Notes under the pieces: generated by a model
The model's database searches: none
Told to the model about the DNA's origin: nothing
Seen by the model: only the letters and a program-made list of their open reading frames with translations
Position numbers and translations under genes: made by a program
Shown: piece by piece, positions 31,834-43,506 of the stretch
How positions within the stretch are numbered: position 1 is the first letter of the stretch
Layout of the letters: each line of letters starts with the position of its first letter
From: Brachionus plicatilis
Lineage: Eukaryota; Rotifera; Eurotatoria; Ploima; Brachionidae
Assembly: GCA_010279815.1 (NCBI GenBank)
Contig: QEOQ01000251.1
Span: 76,562-140,561, forward strand
DNA: 64,000 nt
Direction of reading: 5' to 3'

Positions 31834-33368
31834 CCATTTTTTTTAAATTTTAAAATCTACATAACATGTTAATCATGTTACATTTAAATTATTTAAATTA
31901 AATCAAAGATTTATTTTAACATCTAAAGAAAAACGTTTTGAATTAAAATGATATTTTGAATTGATCATCAATTTCAAGATGCCAAATCAGGATGCATCAA
32001 TAGACCACAAAGATCAAGACTAAAGGTAAAAAATCTTGGGGCAACCACATTATTTTGCATCAATTTTGAATTCTTAGATATTTAGTAATTATATTTAGGA
32101 AATAAAAACAAGTGAAAAAAATAAACTAATTATTTAGCATTTTTTTTTAAATTTAAATTTATTATATTAAAGAAAGAAGTTTAAATAAATACAAGGAGAA
32201 TGATTTTAATTTTTGCATGCGCACAAGTCTGCAGATTTTACAGTACTAAATTATTCCTTTTAGTATAAAAAAAGTTCAAGCTTTTCTGAATTTAAAAAAA
32301 TATTAGAAAAATTGATTAAAATTTAACTTAAAAATCAAATTATTAAAATTAAATAATTTGATTTTTAAGTTAAATTTTTGATGGCTAAAAAACTGAATTT
32401 TATAAACTTAAATAAAGAATCAAGTTTTCTAATATTTTTTTCCCTTGATTTTTGGTGCTGCACCAAATTTATTATTAAAAAAAAAAATATTTTTGTGTTA
32501 AAATCAAGTCTATGGTAAAATTAAATTATTTTTGTCGAGAAATGTAAAAAAAAATAGAGACTGAGTGAATTTTTATTTATAATTATGAATCTAATACATA
32601 AAAAATATAAAAATGGAATTGAAAAAGTAAACAGAATATTAGTTTTAAATTTACTAAAAAAAATCATTATATTAGTTAATTTCAGATAGTATGAATATGA
32701 TTGCTTTTTAAATTGGTAAATTTTAATAAATTTTTGTCGAGAAATATAAAACAAAAATAGAGGAAGAGTGAATTCTTTTTATAATTATGAATCTAAATCT
32801 ATTAAAAAATTGACTACTTACCAATATTTACGTGAAATCGCTTAATTAAAATGGTTATGCCAACAATGAGCTTCAAGAAAAGCTTTAGTCAAACTGAAAG
32901 CTTGGTTTGTTTTTTCTGGAAAAAACGCTAGGCCACATAAAGCACGTAGGACCATGTAAAAAATTGAAGAGCTTCTTACAAACCAATACCAAGTTGAGGC
33001 TGGATGACGTGAATTTTTTTAAGCTCTAAAACCACTGAATGCCACAAGAGAGAAATCGAATTGTTTGTCATTATTTATCGTTTTTTCATATTAATAAAAA
33101 AAAATTATGATTCATCTCTACATTTAAAAAAGCAAATTTTTTTCGGCGAATTATTATTTATTTACCAACATTACTGATTAAAAAATTTAAAATTACTGAA
33201 TTTTTCATAGTTTGTATTATTTATGCTAAAATTAATAATCAGATCGAAAATTGTTATTTACAATAAAATTGATTATTTCTAATTTTTCTTATATAAAAAA
33301 ATTTATAAAATAATTTTTTTTATATTTTTTTATATACTGAAAAAAAATATAAAAAAACAAAATATTCA
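31834..33368. other. AT-rich stretch with hairpin, direct repeat and a mariner-like scrap
   Basis: 32313-32384 is a near-perfect hairpin (AAAAATCAAATTATT arms of about 27 bp). 32529-32605 and 32733-32810 are direct repeats (TTTTTGTCGAGAAATGTAAA, ATAATTATGAATCTAA). At 32900-33000 the plus strand reads FSGKNARPHKARRTM, stop, KIEELL, resembling the mariner D-N-A-R-P-H block, but it is too short and broken to be sure. Confidence 0.4.
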
Positions 33369-34262
33369 GCGCTGCTACAAAAGAATTTAACCATAATTAA
33401 CGCTTTTTACAGTAAAAACTAAAAATATTTTTTTTAATAAAATATTGGCTTTATTTTTATAAACTTGGTAAAATTTCGTGAAAAATAGTTATTTTTAATT
33501 AAAAATTGTAAAAATTGATTAAATTAAAATTTTTTCTTAAACTAAATTTGATATTAAAAGTCTTTATTATAGAATTTCGAAAATCAAAATCAGGTTAATC
33601 AGACTAATTTTTATATTTTGGTCGCTCCATTTTTGGCTAGTAAAAGCTTTTTACCACGATTTTTTTAAATTCAAACCATTAGAAAAAAATCTTAATTAGC
33701 CATTCTCATAAAAAAAATTTTTTGAAATTATTTTTTTATGTATTTAATTTTGTTTTAACTTCTAATTTCAAGTATCTCACAAAGATATTTTTGACGTAGT
33801 AACGGAGTGTCATATTTGGGTCTTTATGTTTAATCTACTGAACTTAATGTATTTGGGTGATTATTTCCTCCTTTTTGCGCACATGGATCAGAAACTAGTA
33901 CTTTCTTTTAAAATTAAAACAGCATTAATTGAGTATTAATTGATTTTTGAAGTTATTTTGAATTTTAGCTCAAAAAATTTATACTAAATCTCCACAATTT
34001 TTTGTTAATTTTTGTGCTTGTTTGTTTTAAAAAAATTTAAATTAATTTAAACAAATTTTACATTGTTTACTTTGAAAAAATAACCTTTTTTACAAAAATT
34101 TACCAAATTTTACAAAAAAATTTGAAAAACTTAAATTTTTTCAAGAAAAAGTTTTTTTTTAAGAAATTTTGGCATTTTTATTTACGTTAATTATCGTAAA
34201 TTTTTGTTAAATTACGGAAATTAACGTAAATAATGGTAAAATCCTTTTATTGTAGCAGCACT
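33369..34262. mobile_element. 0.9-kb inverted-repeat element, GCTGCTACAA ends
   Basis: Left end GCGCTGCTACAAAAGAATTT followed by AACCATAATTAACG; right end is the inverse of GTGCTGCTACAATAAAAGGA followed by TTTTACCATTATTTACG. The arms are about 40 bp at roughly 80% identity, and the interior is AT-rich with further GTAAATTTTTG motifs. No ORF. Confidence 0.55.
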
Positions 34263-35199
34263 CAATAATTAAACAATACACTAGAATAACTAAAATAAAC
34301 CCATAGATAATTTTAAATGTGAAGCATAAAAATTAAATAATTAAAAAAAAAATTTGATCGATTTTTAAATCATATTTTTAATGTTAGAAAATAGATAAAT
34401 TGATTAAAGGCTTAATTTTTTCCTAGGCAAAAAAATAAGAGTTTTTTATTAAAAATAAAACCAAATAAAAAATTCACTTGTTTAAGTATTTTTATATGTA
34501 GACAGAATTTCTATGCCTTTATTTTGTTATTTAAAATTAAATTTTTAAACAACCTGCCATTTTTATGATGCTTTATTAAAATTGGTGAGTTTCTAGTAAT
34601 TTTGATAAATTGATTGTAACTTGCAAATTTTTTTTCTATTATTCTAATTTAAAAAATATTAAATTAAATTAAATTCTTAAATTTGAAAAAAAAAACAAAT
34701 AGACTTATACTATTATTTTGATGAATTAAAAAATTTCTTCATCAAAAACTTTGATCCGAGATCGTTTGAACAAAAATTCTGTTTTAAAAATTTGGCTCTT
34801 AAAACTTTGATTAAAAAGCATAATTCAAATAAATACTCTTTCCTGCTTGTACCAGTTATCAGATGAACAAATCAAAAAACAAACTTTTATCATTAAATTA
34901 ATCTTCCTGCCTAATTCTGAAAAATACTCAAAAATCGCTACCCGGGGGCCCGGAAGATAAATTTTACCGCGAGCTTTTTTGAAAAATCACTTAAAATCTT
35001 TGAAAATTAAAGATAAAAACTTTTTTTTCTAAACCTGGATTTGATGATAAAAAAGTTTTTTTTGGAGAAAAATTTTGCTGAAATTCTCGCCAAATTCTGA
35101 ATAAATAATTTCATGTCTCGGAAGAAAAAAATCTAATAAAAAATAAATATTCGATTAATGAAAAAAATCAATAATACAAAATTAAATTTAGTCATTTAT
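34263..35199. other. AT-rich stretch, no gene
   Basis: Only a short GC patch CGCTACCCGGGGGCCCGGAA at 34937-34956 stands out; no ORF. Confidence 0.45.
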
Positions 35200-35830
35200 C
35201 TAATCTAGTGTTTGTCTATTGAATGGTGTGCAAAAAGCGGATACCATGTATCCGCTCCAAATGAAGTGTGTTTGTGTGTAGGCTAAGAAACTGGCAAACT
35301 TTGGCTTAATGATGGAGCGTGCCGTGCAATTGGCAGTCTTAATTGTGGAATTTTCTCAAAATCAGAGCAAATCTCTTGGGCCTGTAAACAAAGCCCGAAT
35401 ATAAACAAAACTCTAACACTTTTTATATTTATTTACAAATAAACAACTCCAAAAAGAACACTGTATAATAAAAACCAGATTAAATTTATTCGATTTCGAA
35501 TGCAAAAAGAGCAACTCTCAATGCTTGCATTATCAGTCTTTATTCTCAAAGGTAACATCATACAACCTTTGATAGAAATTGCATAAATACCTGCGAGTGT
35601 GGCTTGATTTTCAGGCTTATGATAGGGCTCGGGGTGATTTTGCGATTATGCATTTCAGCACACCAAGTCTCACACAAGATAAGAAATCAGGAGGAATAAG
35701 CTTGAGAAAATGAATGCCAATTTTTGTTGGCATCAATAAATTTTTTCGAGTTAACTCACAAACGTAGCTAGACATGTCCGATCTGCCATGATTAATCAAA
35801 CTTGAGCAAAGAGTCTGCCAAATTTGGCTC
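35200..35830. other. GC-richer, low-repeat island without recognisable ORF
   Basis: About 630 bases of noticeably more balanced composition than the surrounding kilobases, with few homopolymer runs (for example GGAGCGTGCCGTGCAATTGG near 35315). The longest frame (60 codons, minus, 35799-35617) matches no family I know. It could be a conserved non-coding regulatory region, a non-coding RNA exon or part of an unassigned gene. Confidence 0.35.
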
Positions 35831-36120
35831 CAATTTTGGATAAATAAAAAAGCTTTTTAACTTTTGATAATTGTTTGATCATGTTACATTGGTTTATGTT
35901 CAAGTTTATCAGGTTTAGATTAGAGAAAATTTTAGAAGGTTAAAATTTTTATGTAGCTTGTGTTCAATATTAATTTTTTTAAGAGTTTTTTTGTTTTGGA
36001 ATTGCTTGGGAAATGCCATCAATTTTCAACAGCCTAAAATTAGTTTTTTTTTTTAATGTAAATTGAATTGGATTTCATTTTTATTTAAAAAAAAATGGAT
36101 CGTAAAACTAAAGAACTGAA

Positions 36121-36568
36121 GTGATCAAAAATTTTAATTTTTTTATAATTTTATATTTTTAATAAAATATAGAACAAAAAAGTCGAATAGAAATCAAAAT
36201 CGGAAAAATAAAAAAAGTTAAATGCAAAGTAATATAAAAAAATATTTTAGTTTTTCTATTTGAAAAGTAGAAAAGTGGAAAATAGAAAAATTAAGTTAAA
36301 GTTTTAATGTTAATCAACAGACTAGTGCCCTTTTTTTGAACAATGACGATTTCTCAGAATTGAAAAAATGATTAACAATTATATTTATTTAAATTTTAAA
36401 AATGGTAGAAAATAAAATAAAAATATTACAATTAATTTTTTTAATTTTACTTTACATTTTACTTTTTTTATTTTTCCAATTTTGATTTCTATTCGACATT
36501 TTTAATTTATATTTATCTCACTACAGCAAAAAATATAAAATTATAAACAAATTAAAATTTTTCATCAC
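36121..36568. mobile_element. Fold-back element with GTGATCAAAAATTTTAATTT ends
   Basis: 36121-36245 (GTGATCAAAAATTTTAATTT, then GTCGAATAGAAATCAAAATC, then GGAAAAATAAAAAAAGTTAA) recurs inverted at 36445-36568 with good conservation. The loop is about 200 bases. No ORF. Confidence 0.65.
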
Positions 36569-36613
36569 TTTTTCTATTTGAAAAGTCCAAGTGTAGAAAA
36601 GGAGACTGTAGAG

Positions 36614-36634
36614 GATCGAGGGTTCAAAACCCGC
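36614..36634 (+). other. Isolated tRNA B-box-like motif
   Basis: GAGGGTTCAAAACCCGC contains a perfect internal-promoter B box (GGTTCAAAACC) with a stem-like flank, as in a tRNA T-arm. I see no A box, acceptor stem or anticodon arm at the right distance, so this is at most the remnant of a tRNA or tRNA-derived SINE. A weaker second match is at 36672-36690. Confidence 0.25.
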
Positions 36635-36990
36635 TGAAGGTGGGAAAATCTTAAAATTATCTCTGCAGTACAGGTCGAATGTTTAAACCCCTTTCTTCAT
36701 AAAAAATAATTTTTTGTGAAAGCAAAAACATTGGAAAATTTTTTCATATATAATTACACTCTTTTAGTTTCAATATTAGAGAGAATATTTTTGAAAATTT
36801 GCCGTAAAAAAATATTTCACTTAATTTATCAAAAAAGTCGGACATAAATTCAAATGAGATTTAAAAAATTTATTTAATTTTAAGCTATCTTTTATTTGCT
36901 ATTTTGTTGATCTAATCTTTTTTAATTTTTATTTAATTTTATTTTTTTAAATATTCTGAGGCTTTACTAGATAAATAAGAGACTATTTTG

Positions 36991-37158
36991 AGCAAAATGT
37001 AATAATTTTACATTTTTAGATTTTTTGATTTTTTGTGCAATATTTCAGAAAATAAAAAAACTCGTCCAAATTATTTTGTAACCAAAAACTAAAAATTTAA
37101 TGAAATATTACACAAAAAATCTAAAAATCTAAAAATGTAAAATTTTCTTCATTTTGCC
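36991..37158. mobile_element. Small fold-back element, GCAAAATG ends
   Basis: AGCAAAATGTAATAATTTTA at the left and its approximate complement (TTTTCTTCATTTTGCC) at the right, with inner arms ACATTTTTAGATTTTTTGAT / ATCTAAAAATCTAAAAATGT. Ends resemble the GGCAAAATG family but the body differs. No clear target duplication. Confidence 0.6.
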
Positions 37159-40100
37159 AGGTGATCTATTTGCAGGATCTTGATCTTAGGGTCTGAAATT
37201 TTGCATCTTTTTAAAACAATTAAAATATGAAAATTTGTAAAATCAAATATTTTAGGTTTTAAGCCTAAATATTTCCAAAGAGGCACTTTTTTACATCTAA
37301 AAGCAATGAAATTTTATTTTCTTTTTTTATTTTTCTCAGAAAATCTCTATCATCTCTAACAGGAGCCCCTTATTCTATCTAGATCAGATCTTTTTAGAAA
37401 GAAAAAATAAATTTATTTTTAGTAATTTTTAGAAATTTTGAAATTATTTGAATTAATTCATCAAGTTATTTTAAAATGGAATACTAGTTGAATGGTTTTT
37501 TACGCTTTTTTATTTACACTGTCCAAGGGCATTGACACAAACGATGAAAACCCGACTTTCTGCTGAGGTTGTTTTCTACAGAATCTTGCTTAACTAGGTG
37601 ATTTTAGTCTAAAAATGATCTTTTTTGATTATCTTATCATTCCAATTTTACATTCACCGTTTAATGAAAGTGCATTTTTAACGATTCTTCTGTCTTGCAC
37701 GATCAATTTTTTAGCTAAAAATCGTTCTAAAAAAGCCAACCGTCACCTGTTTTTATTAGTAAAACTACCAACTTTGATATAATAAAAAAATAAGGGAAAG
37801 AAAAATTAATTCCATTGAGATATTAATCTCTAAAGTTGAGATTTTATTCAATTTCTACCAATATTTGAAGTTTAATACCTTCTCGAAGAAAAAACAGAAA
37901 CCCAATTTTTTTTCATAAATAAACTCTTGGCATCCTTCTTTCAAAATAAATAATTAAATTATTTCTAATATTATTTTGTACCTCTGCCAAACATACTTTA
38001 CAAATCAATCTTTTGGAACTAGAACTAGAAAATTAGATAAATAAATCGTTAACTCAAACCTAAAAATTCAAAATCTATGCTAAAAATTAGATAGGTACAC
38101 AATTTACTAGAAAAAATTGTTAGGCTAATTTTTTAACTAGGGTCATAATTTTGGGCACCTTAAGGATAATAATAATATTCCATCGAATTTTCATATTTGA
38201 GAAGCAATAACGAAGGAAAAAGAAAAAAACATCTACCCCCGCCCCAAAAAAAAAATAGGAAGAAAGAAAAGGACAGATAGTTTTGAAATTTTATTTTAAT
38301 TTGTTTATCTATACCGAGCTTATGCTCCTTCAGAATTAAAATATAAAAAAAATAATTAAAACAAAGTTAAATAAAATAAAATAAAATAAAAAAAAAGATA
38401 AATTTAAACGAATGTAAGTCCTAAAAAATATAACTCAAGAGAGAGAGAAAAATGAATTATGTCACTTAAGGGTATCTTTAAAAATGATCAATTATTTTAT
38501 TTACAGATTTTTTTTTAATTTTCCTCCGAAAAAATTATTAAAAACGTTCATTTTAACTCAATTTAAATTAATTTTTGTTATTAACTTACTTTTTTTTCAA
38601 ATTTTATCATCGCCAAAATTAAAAATAATGATAATAATAAAATCCTTAAAAAGTGTTACTTTTATTATTCAACACTACCAAAAAGACCAAAAGCCAAAAT
38701 GATAAAAATACAAATAATTAAAACAGTAAGAAAATTAGTTTTATGAAATCCAAGAATAGAAAATAATTAACAAAATTTAATAATACCATTCCATGAACAA
38801 AAAAATTAAGTTAACTAATAGTTCACAAAACTAATTTTTTAAAGAACAAAATAAAATTTTGTTTTAGGTAAGGATCGCTCTTTACGATTCAGATGCCTTA
38901 TAATTAGCTTTTTTTATATATTTTTTTTAAGGAATAGTTTCTAACCATTGAATTTTTTTCTCACAAAAAAAATTAATTTTTTCAAAATATATTTACATCT
39001 TAAAAAAATTTTTTTTTTCATAAAAAAACATTCTTATAAAAAGTCACTTATGCTGCAATAAACATTTATAAAATGATTGAATTAAGAAAGAATTTTAAAT
39101 TTGATTTTGATCAATTTAATGTACTCAATAGATGTGTAAAGAGGGAAAGGTTAAATAAAGCTATTTGAAAAAGTATTTAATAATATTTGAAAAATTTGAT
39201 AAAAGAAGAAATTATTTGAAAAATTTGATAAAAGAAGAAATTATTTGAAAAATTTTTAAAACTTATTATAAAAACAACATTTTGTACATTAACGTATATT
39301 TTAGACTGATAAATTGAACTTAATTAATAGATAATTTTCTATAAGTGATAAATGTTATTTGTTTAATGGTATATTTTTGGTGAAAAAAAAGCCATTTTTT
39401 TGGGATACTAAAATTGGTACCATATTAGCTTTTAAAACGCGGCATCAAAACTCGAAAATTCAGTTTTGGCCTCTGCGCTAAATATCATTTATCTCATATT
39501 AAAGTATTTTTAACTTGTAAGGTCTATTTATTAAAAGATTTTTTTTTGATTTAATGACAACAACATCCTTGCACTTAAGTTAGAATGAAAAAAGTATTTT
39601 TTGATTTAAAATTAAAATGTTGATTTGTTTTATTTTAATCTTTACAAAACTAATTTAATTTAATTGGAAATATTTTTTCATCGCAAATTCAATTCCTGGT
39701 GAGCTATCATTTTATGAAAAAAATAAAATTTTATTAATGAAAAAAACTAAAGAACATCTTCTTAAATAATAAATTTTGATCATGATCAATGAGTTAATGA
39801 GTTCAATTTGGAAATCCTTGAGTTTAAATTTTTTTTGACACAAAAGGAACCGAACGTCTCATGTCTAGATAATCGTGAGTCTCAAAAATCGGGAATTGAG
39901 TGCAGAAATTTGACATTAATTGTTTAAATTAAAAATATACTAAAACATTTTTTAATAAAGTTTAACTTTTTTTTTATCTGTTTAAGATTGATTTGATCTT
40001 ACAAAATTTGCTGAGAAATTAACAGAATTTAAATAAATTACTAATGTTTCTTAATTACTTCCATTTTAATTATTTAAATCACGCATTTAGTTAGAAAACA

Positions 40101-41510
40101 GAATACAAATGAAAGCTCAAATTCGAGAAATTTGGACCAAGAAAAACAATTTTTTAATAAATAATTAATAATTTTGATTTTTTATTTAAAAGTTTTAATA
40201 TTTATGATCATTCATTAAAACGATTGTTATTTGTTTCCTTCTTTTGAATAAATAAAAATCGTTTTAAAACAGTTAAAATGCTAGACCAAATTTTTGATAA
40301 ATAAATCATGGTTTGAAGCTTTTTTGTTAATTTACAAAAATTTACTAATTTAGCTGTAAAATTAATTAAATTTATTTTGGCCTAATTAATTTTGATGGCT
40401 TTAGCTCGTAATGCTTTGATAAACTGATTTCTAATTTTAATTAAACATCAATTTGATATTTAATTATTTTCATTTTGTATTGGTGGATTTTTACTTTTTA
40501 GTTTTAGATAATTTTTTAAAATTAATATTAAAAAATTCATGAACAAAACTTCAAGCAAGAATTTTTTTCATTTTCTAGAAAATCTGATTTTGATTACAAA
40601 ATGTTGTTTTGTCAGACAAATTCATCAAAATTTCTTTAGTAAAAATTAAATAAATGAGCCACGTTTAACTTGAGTCTAATATTCAGCAAACACCAGAAGC
40701 TCACCTTTATAAAATTATGATCTTTAATCTCTTGATTTGTTGCATTTAAAAATATACTCTTGTACCCCTTAAAATTAATTTTTTTTCAAGGCATTGAAAA
40801 TTATCATACTTAATATTTTTTTATAATTAAATTTTTAATTAACCAAAATTTATGTTTCGTTGTTTATTCACTGCGAAATTTTCTGATTAAAAAAATTCCT
40901 TACCTTAGCCTTAACTTAATCAGATGTAAAAAATTGTTTTTATTATTTATTTTTTATCAAAATTTTGATGATTTAATTTTTTTTAAAGTTTCTAAAAATA
41001 GCTACTAATCAGCTAAAAACTTCGTTAAAAACAATTGACACTTTTATTGTGACTAGATCACTTGGATACTGCGGCACTATTACTGGACCACATGCTTTTT
41101 TAATTCTTCCCCAGAGCTTTGTTTCTATTTTCAAATAATTAATCTTGCAAAATCACTTTTAAATCAAATTAAATTAAATCTTTATTAATTTCGAATAAAG
41201 AAAATTTTAAAGGGTTCTTTTCAGCTTAAATCAAAAAAGACAAAAATCCATTTAAGGCTTTTTTTGTTTTATTTTAGTCAATTTAGATTAAATATTGCGT
41301 TTTATTTTTTTCATCAAAAATTCTACTCTTTGATAATCTTAAGATTTGCATCAAGAGTTGATTTAAAAATTGTTTTTATTTTAAATATCAATCTCTTAGA
41401 GAGAACTTAGAAAGTAAAGAGCAAAAATAAATTATTTTAGAGCTGGCATAATTCGAAATCCAGCTAATTGATTTCTTTCATCAAATTGTCTTTAAAAATG
41501 GCCCATAGTT
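37159..41510. other. Gene-poor AT-rich stretch
   Basis: 4.3 kb without a recognisable gene. It includes a two-copy tandem repeat at 39186-39250 (GAAAAATTTGATAAAAGAAG) and a somewhat less AT-rich patch at 37510-37740 with no ORF. Confidence 0.5.
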
Positions 41511-42392
41511 TTCCTCCCGCTAATTTTAATAAAAATTCCGCTATTTTAATAAAAATACCGCTAATTTAATAAGCTTACCTCTAATTTTTATAAAAAAATT
41601 AAATCAAAAATTTTAATTTTTGAAATTTATTTACTCTAGAACTTAGTTCTAAAATATCTTGGTTATTCATTTCAATTAAAAATAATAAAGCTTCAGTAAT
41701 TGAAAAATCCTGTCCTTAAATAAAGATTTTGAAATTTACTTCGTCATGATATAATCACAAATTTTTAGTTTTAGTTTTTTTTCATTCAGTGATTTTAACA
41801 GTTTGTAATTTTTAACAAATTTTACTTTACATAATCATGTGATCAATAGAAAAATTTTGTGATCAAGAAAAGAATAATGTGAACCAGAAAAAAATTTTGT
41901 GACCATTAAATGAATTATGTGATCAATTTAAAAAAAATGAGATCACTTTTAAAATTTTTTGATCACATAATTTCAGGTCACGAAAGTTGTGAACAGCTCG
42001 GGTCACATAAAACGAGAAAACATTTAGGTCACGAAAGTTGTAAACGGCCGATCACATAATTACCTAGACCCAAAATATCTAATTTAATAAAAACTGCATC
42101 TTTTATTATAAAAAATATTAAACATAATAAAAAAAAATAAAATTTATTTACTTTATAAAAAATATCTTCTTTTAGCTATTGATAAATTTTTAATTAATTT
42201 AGAGGTAATTGTTATTAATTTAGAGGGAGGTGTTATTAATTTAGACGTGTTTTTTTTTTTTTTAGATGAGTTTCTATTTATTTATATGAATTTTTATAAA
42301 ATTAGAGGTAAGCTTATTAAATTAGAGGTAAGCTTATTAAATTAGCGGAATTTTATCAAAATAGCGGAATTTTTATTAAAAATAGCGGTATG
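41511..42392. mobile_element. Composite inverted-repeat element (GCTAATTT / GATCACATAAT)
   Basis: Outer arms: CCGCTAATTTAATAAGCTTA followed by CCTCTAATTT near 41560-41595 recur inverted at 42298-42352, with extra tandem copies of AGCTTATTAAATTAGAGGTA on the right. Inside, 41825-42070 is rich in GTGATCA / TGATCAC and GTCACGAAAGTTGT motifs and ends ACCTAGACCC; the complement, GGGTCTAGGTAATTATGTGA, resembles the terminus of the zinc-finger element at 54040. So one fold-back appears to sit inside another. No ORF. Confidence 0.55.
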
Positions 42393-43018
42393 CAAAGAAT
42401 ATTCGCCTTTAAAAATGAGTTAAAAATCTCATGTATACATATCAAAGCAAATGTATACCATTTTTTAAAATCAGAGTCTGCAATTAGAAAAAACCTTTTT
42501 CCTTTCTGTACTGTAATTGTGGCTATTGTAAAGTCTCAACTTAGAAGTGACTTTAGGGTGGGAACACTAAGAGGGAACAAATGTAAAATTAAGTTAATAG
42601 TTTATTGGAATCCGACATGTTATTAGGAGAAAAAAGATATTTATAGTGGGTAACATGTGTTTTAGAAAAGAAATAGAAATCATGCGTTATTGAAGAAAAG
42701 AAATAGAAATCATGCGTTATTGAAGAAAAGAAATAAGGACTAGAGAAATGAGGAGTTTGTAGTGTCAAGCTTTGAGTCTCAACACTATTATTTACCTGCA
42801 CAACTAAAATATTTAGATTTTGTCCAAACTAATTAATTTTTGTCTAAAAAAAAGTGTCCGATTTAGGCATAACATTTTTTTTAAGACTTTTTTTTTGCTT
42901 TAAAATATTTAGTATATGTTTGTTTTTTTTTTCCTCAGATTAAATTATTTAATTTCTGCCCAAACTAATTAATTTTTTTTTCAAATATTTTATGCCAATT
43001 TTTTTCTAAAATTTTAAA
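42393..43018. other. Spacer with 30-bp tandem duplication
   Basis: AAATAGAAATCATGCGTTAT followed by TGAAGAAAAG is repeated in tandem at 42670-42730. The 42390-42620 part is less AT-rich and open for 78 codons on the plus strand but matches nothing I know. Confidence 0.4.
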
Positions 43019-43273
43019 ATGTATAACACTAATATGTTAGTCACTCATCTCAAGGATGAGTGCAAAAGACTTAAAATTTCATACCAAGGAAAAAGATGTG
43101 ATTTAGTAAAAAGGCTAAACAACTTTGTGGCAAGTTGTGAAGCAAGCAATGTTGTTCAACCTGAACAAGAACTCGTTGAGGTGCCAATTCAAACCAAGTC
43201 AGAACTAATCGAGGTTCCGATAGTAGGCACAAATGTGAAATTCGATGCTGAACATGAGAGTGAGAATGATTAA
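43019..43273 (+). CDS. Small SAP-domain protein
   Basis: An 84-codon ORF from ATG to TAA. Residues 6-36 (MLVTHLKDECKRLKISYQGK then RCDLVKRLNNF) fit the SAP motif: L-K-x-x-C-K-x-x-x-I-x-x-x-G-K-x-x-x-L-V-x-R-L, a two-helix DNA-binding module typical of chromatin and DNA-repair proteins. The rest is acidic with two near repeats (ELVEVPIQTKS, ELIEVPIVGTN). So it would be a bare SAP module with an acidic tail, presumably nuclear. Sits 234 bases left of a pogo-like element; it could be a host gene, a retrogene or cargo of an unrecognised element. Codon composition is richer in GC than the flanks. Confidence 0.6.
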   Translation: MYNTNMLVTHLKDECKRLKISYQGKRCDLVKRLNNFVASCEASNVVQPEQELVEVPIQTKSELIEVPIVGTNVKFDAEHESEND

Positions 43274-43506
43274 GTTGACGTTTTGAATGAAAACAACAAA
43301 AGAATTTAACTCAAGACAGTTTGTAACCTATACGACTTTTATTAAATAATATAAACTATTGTTAAATAAAATAAACAATTTGTAAATATATTGTACGTTT
43401 TTTCCTCAATTAAATATTTTGGACATAAAATAAATAAATAAGACATAAACTAAATAAAAATAAAAAAAAATAGACAGAAATTAAATTATAATTTATCATA
43501 CAGGTA

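Noticed and set aside
32840..33060. Possible mariner transposase scrap (NARPH-like block)
   Set aside because: Only about 20 residues agree, the catalytic Asp is absent and stops interrupt; kept only as a remark in the intergenic entry.
36570..36700. tRNA gene
   Set aside because: Only the B box and a short stem are present; no A box, anticodon arm or acceptor stem could be folded.
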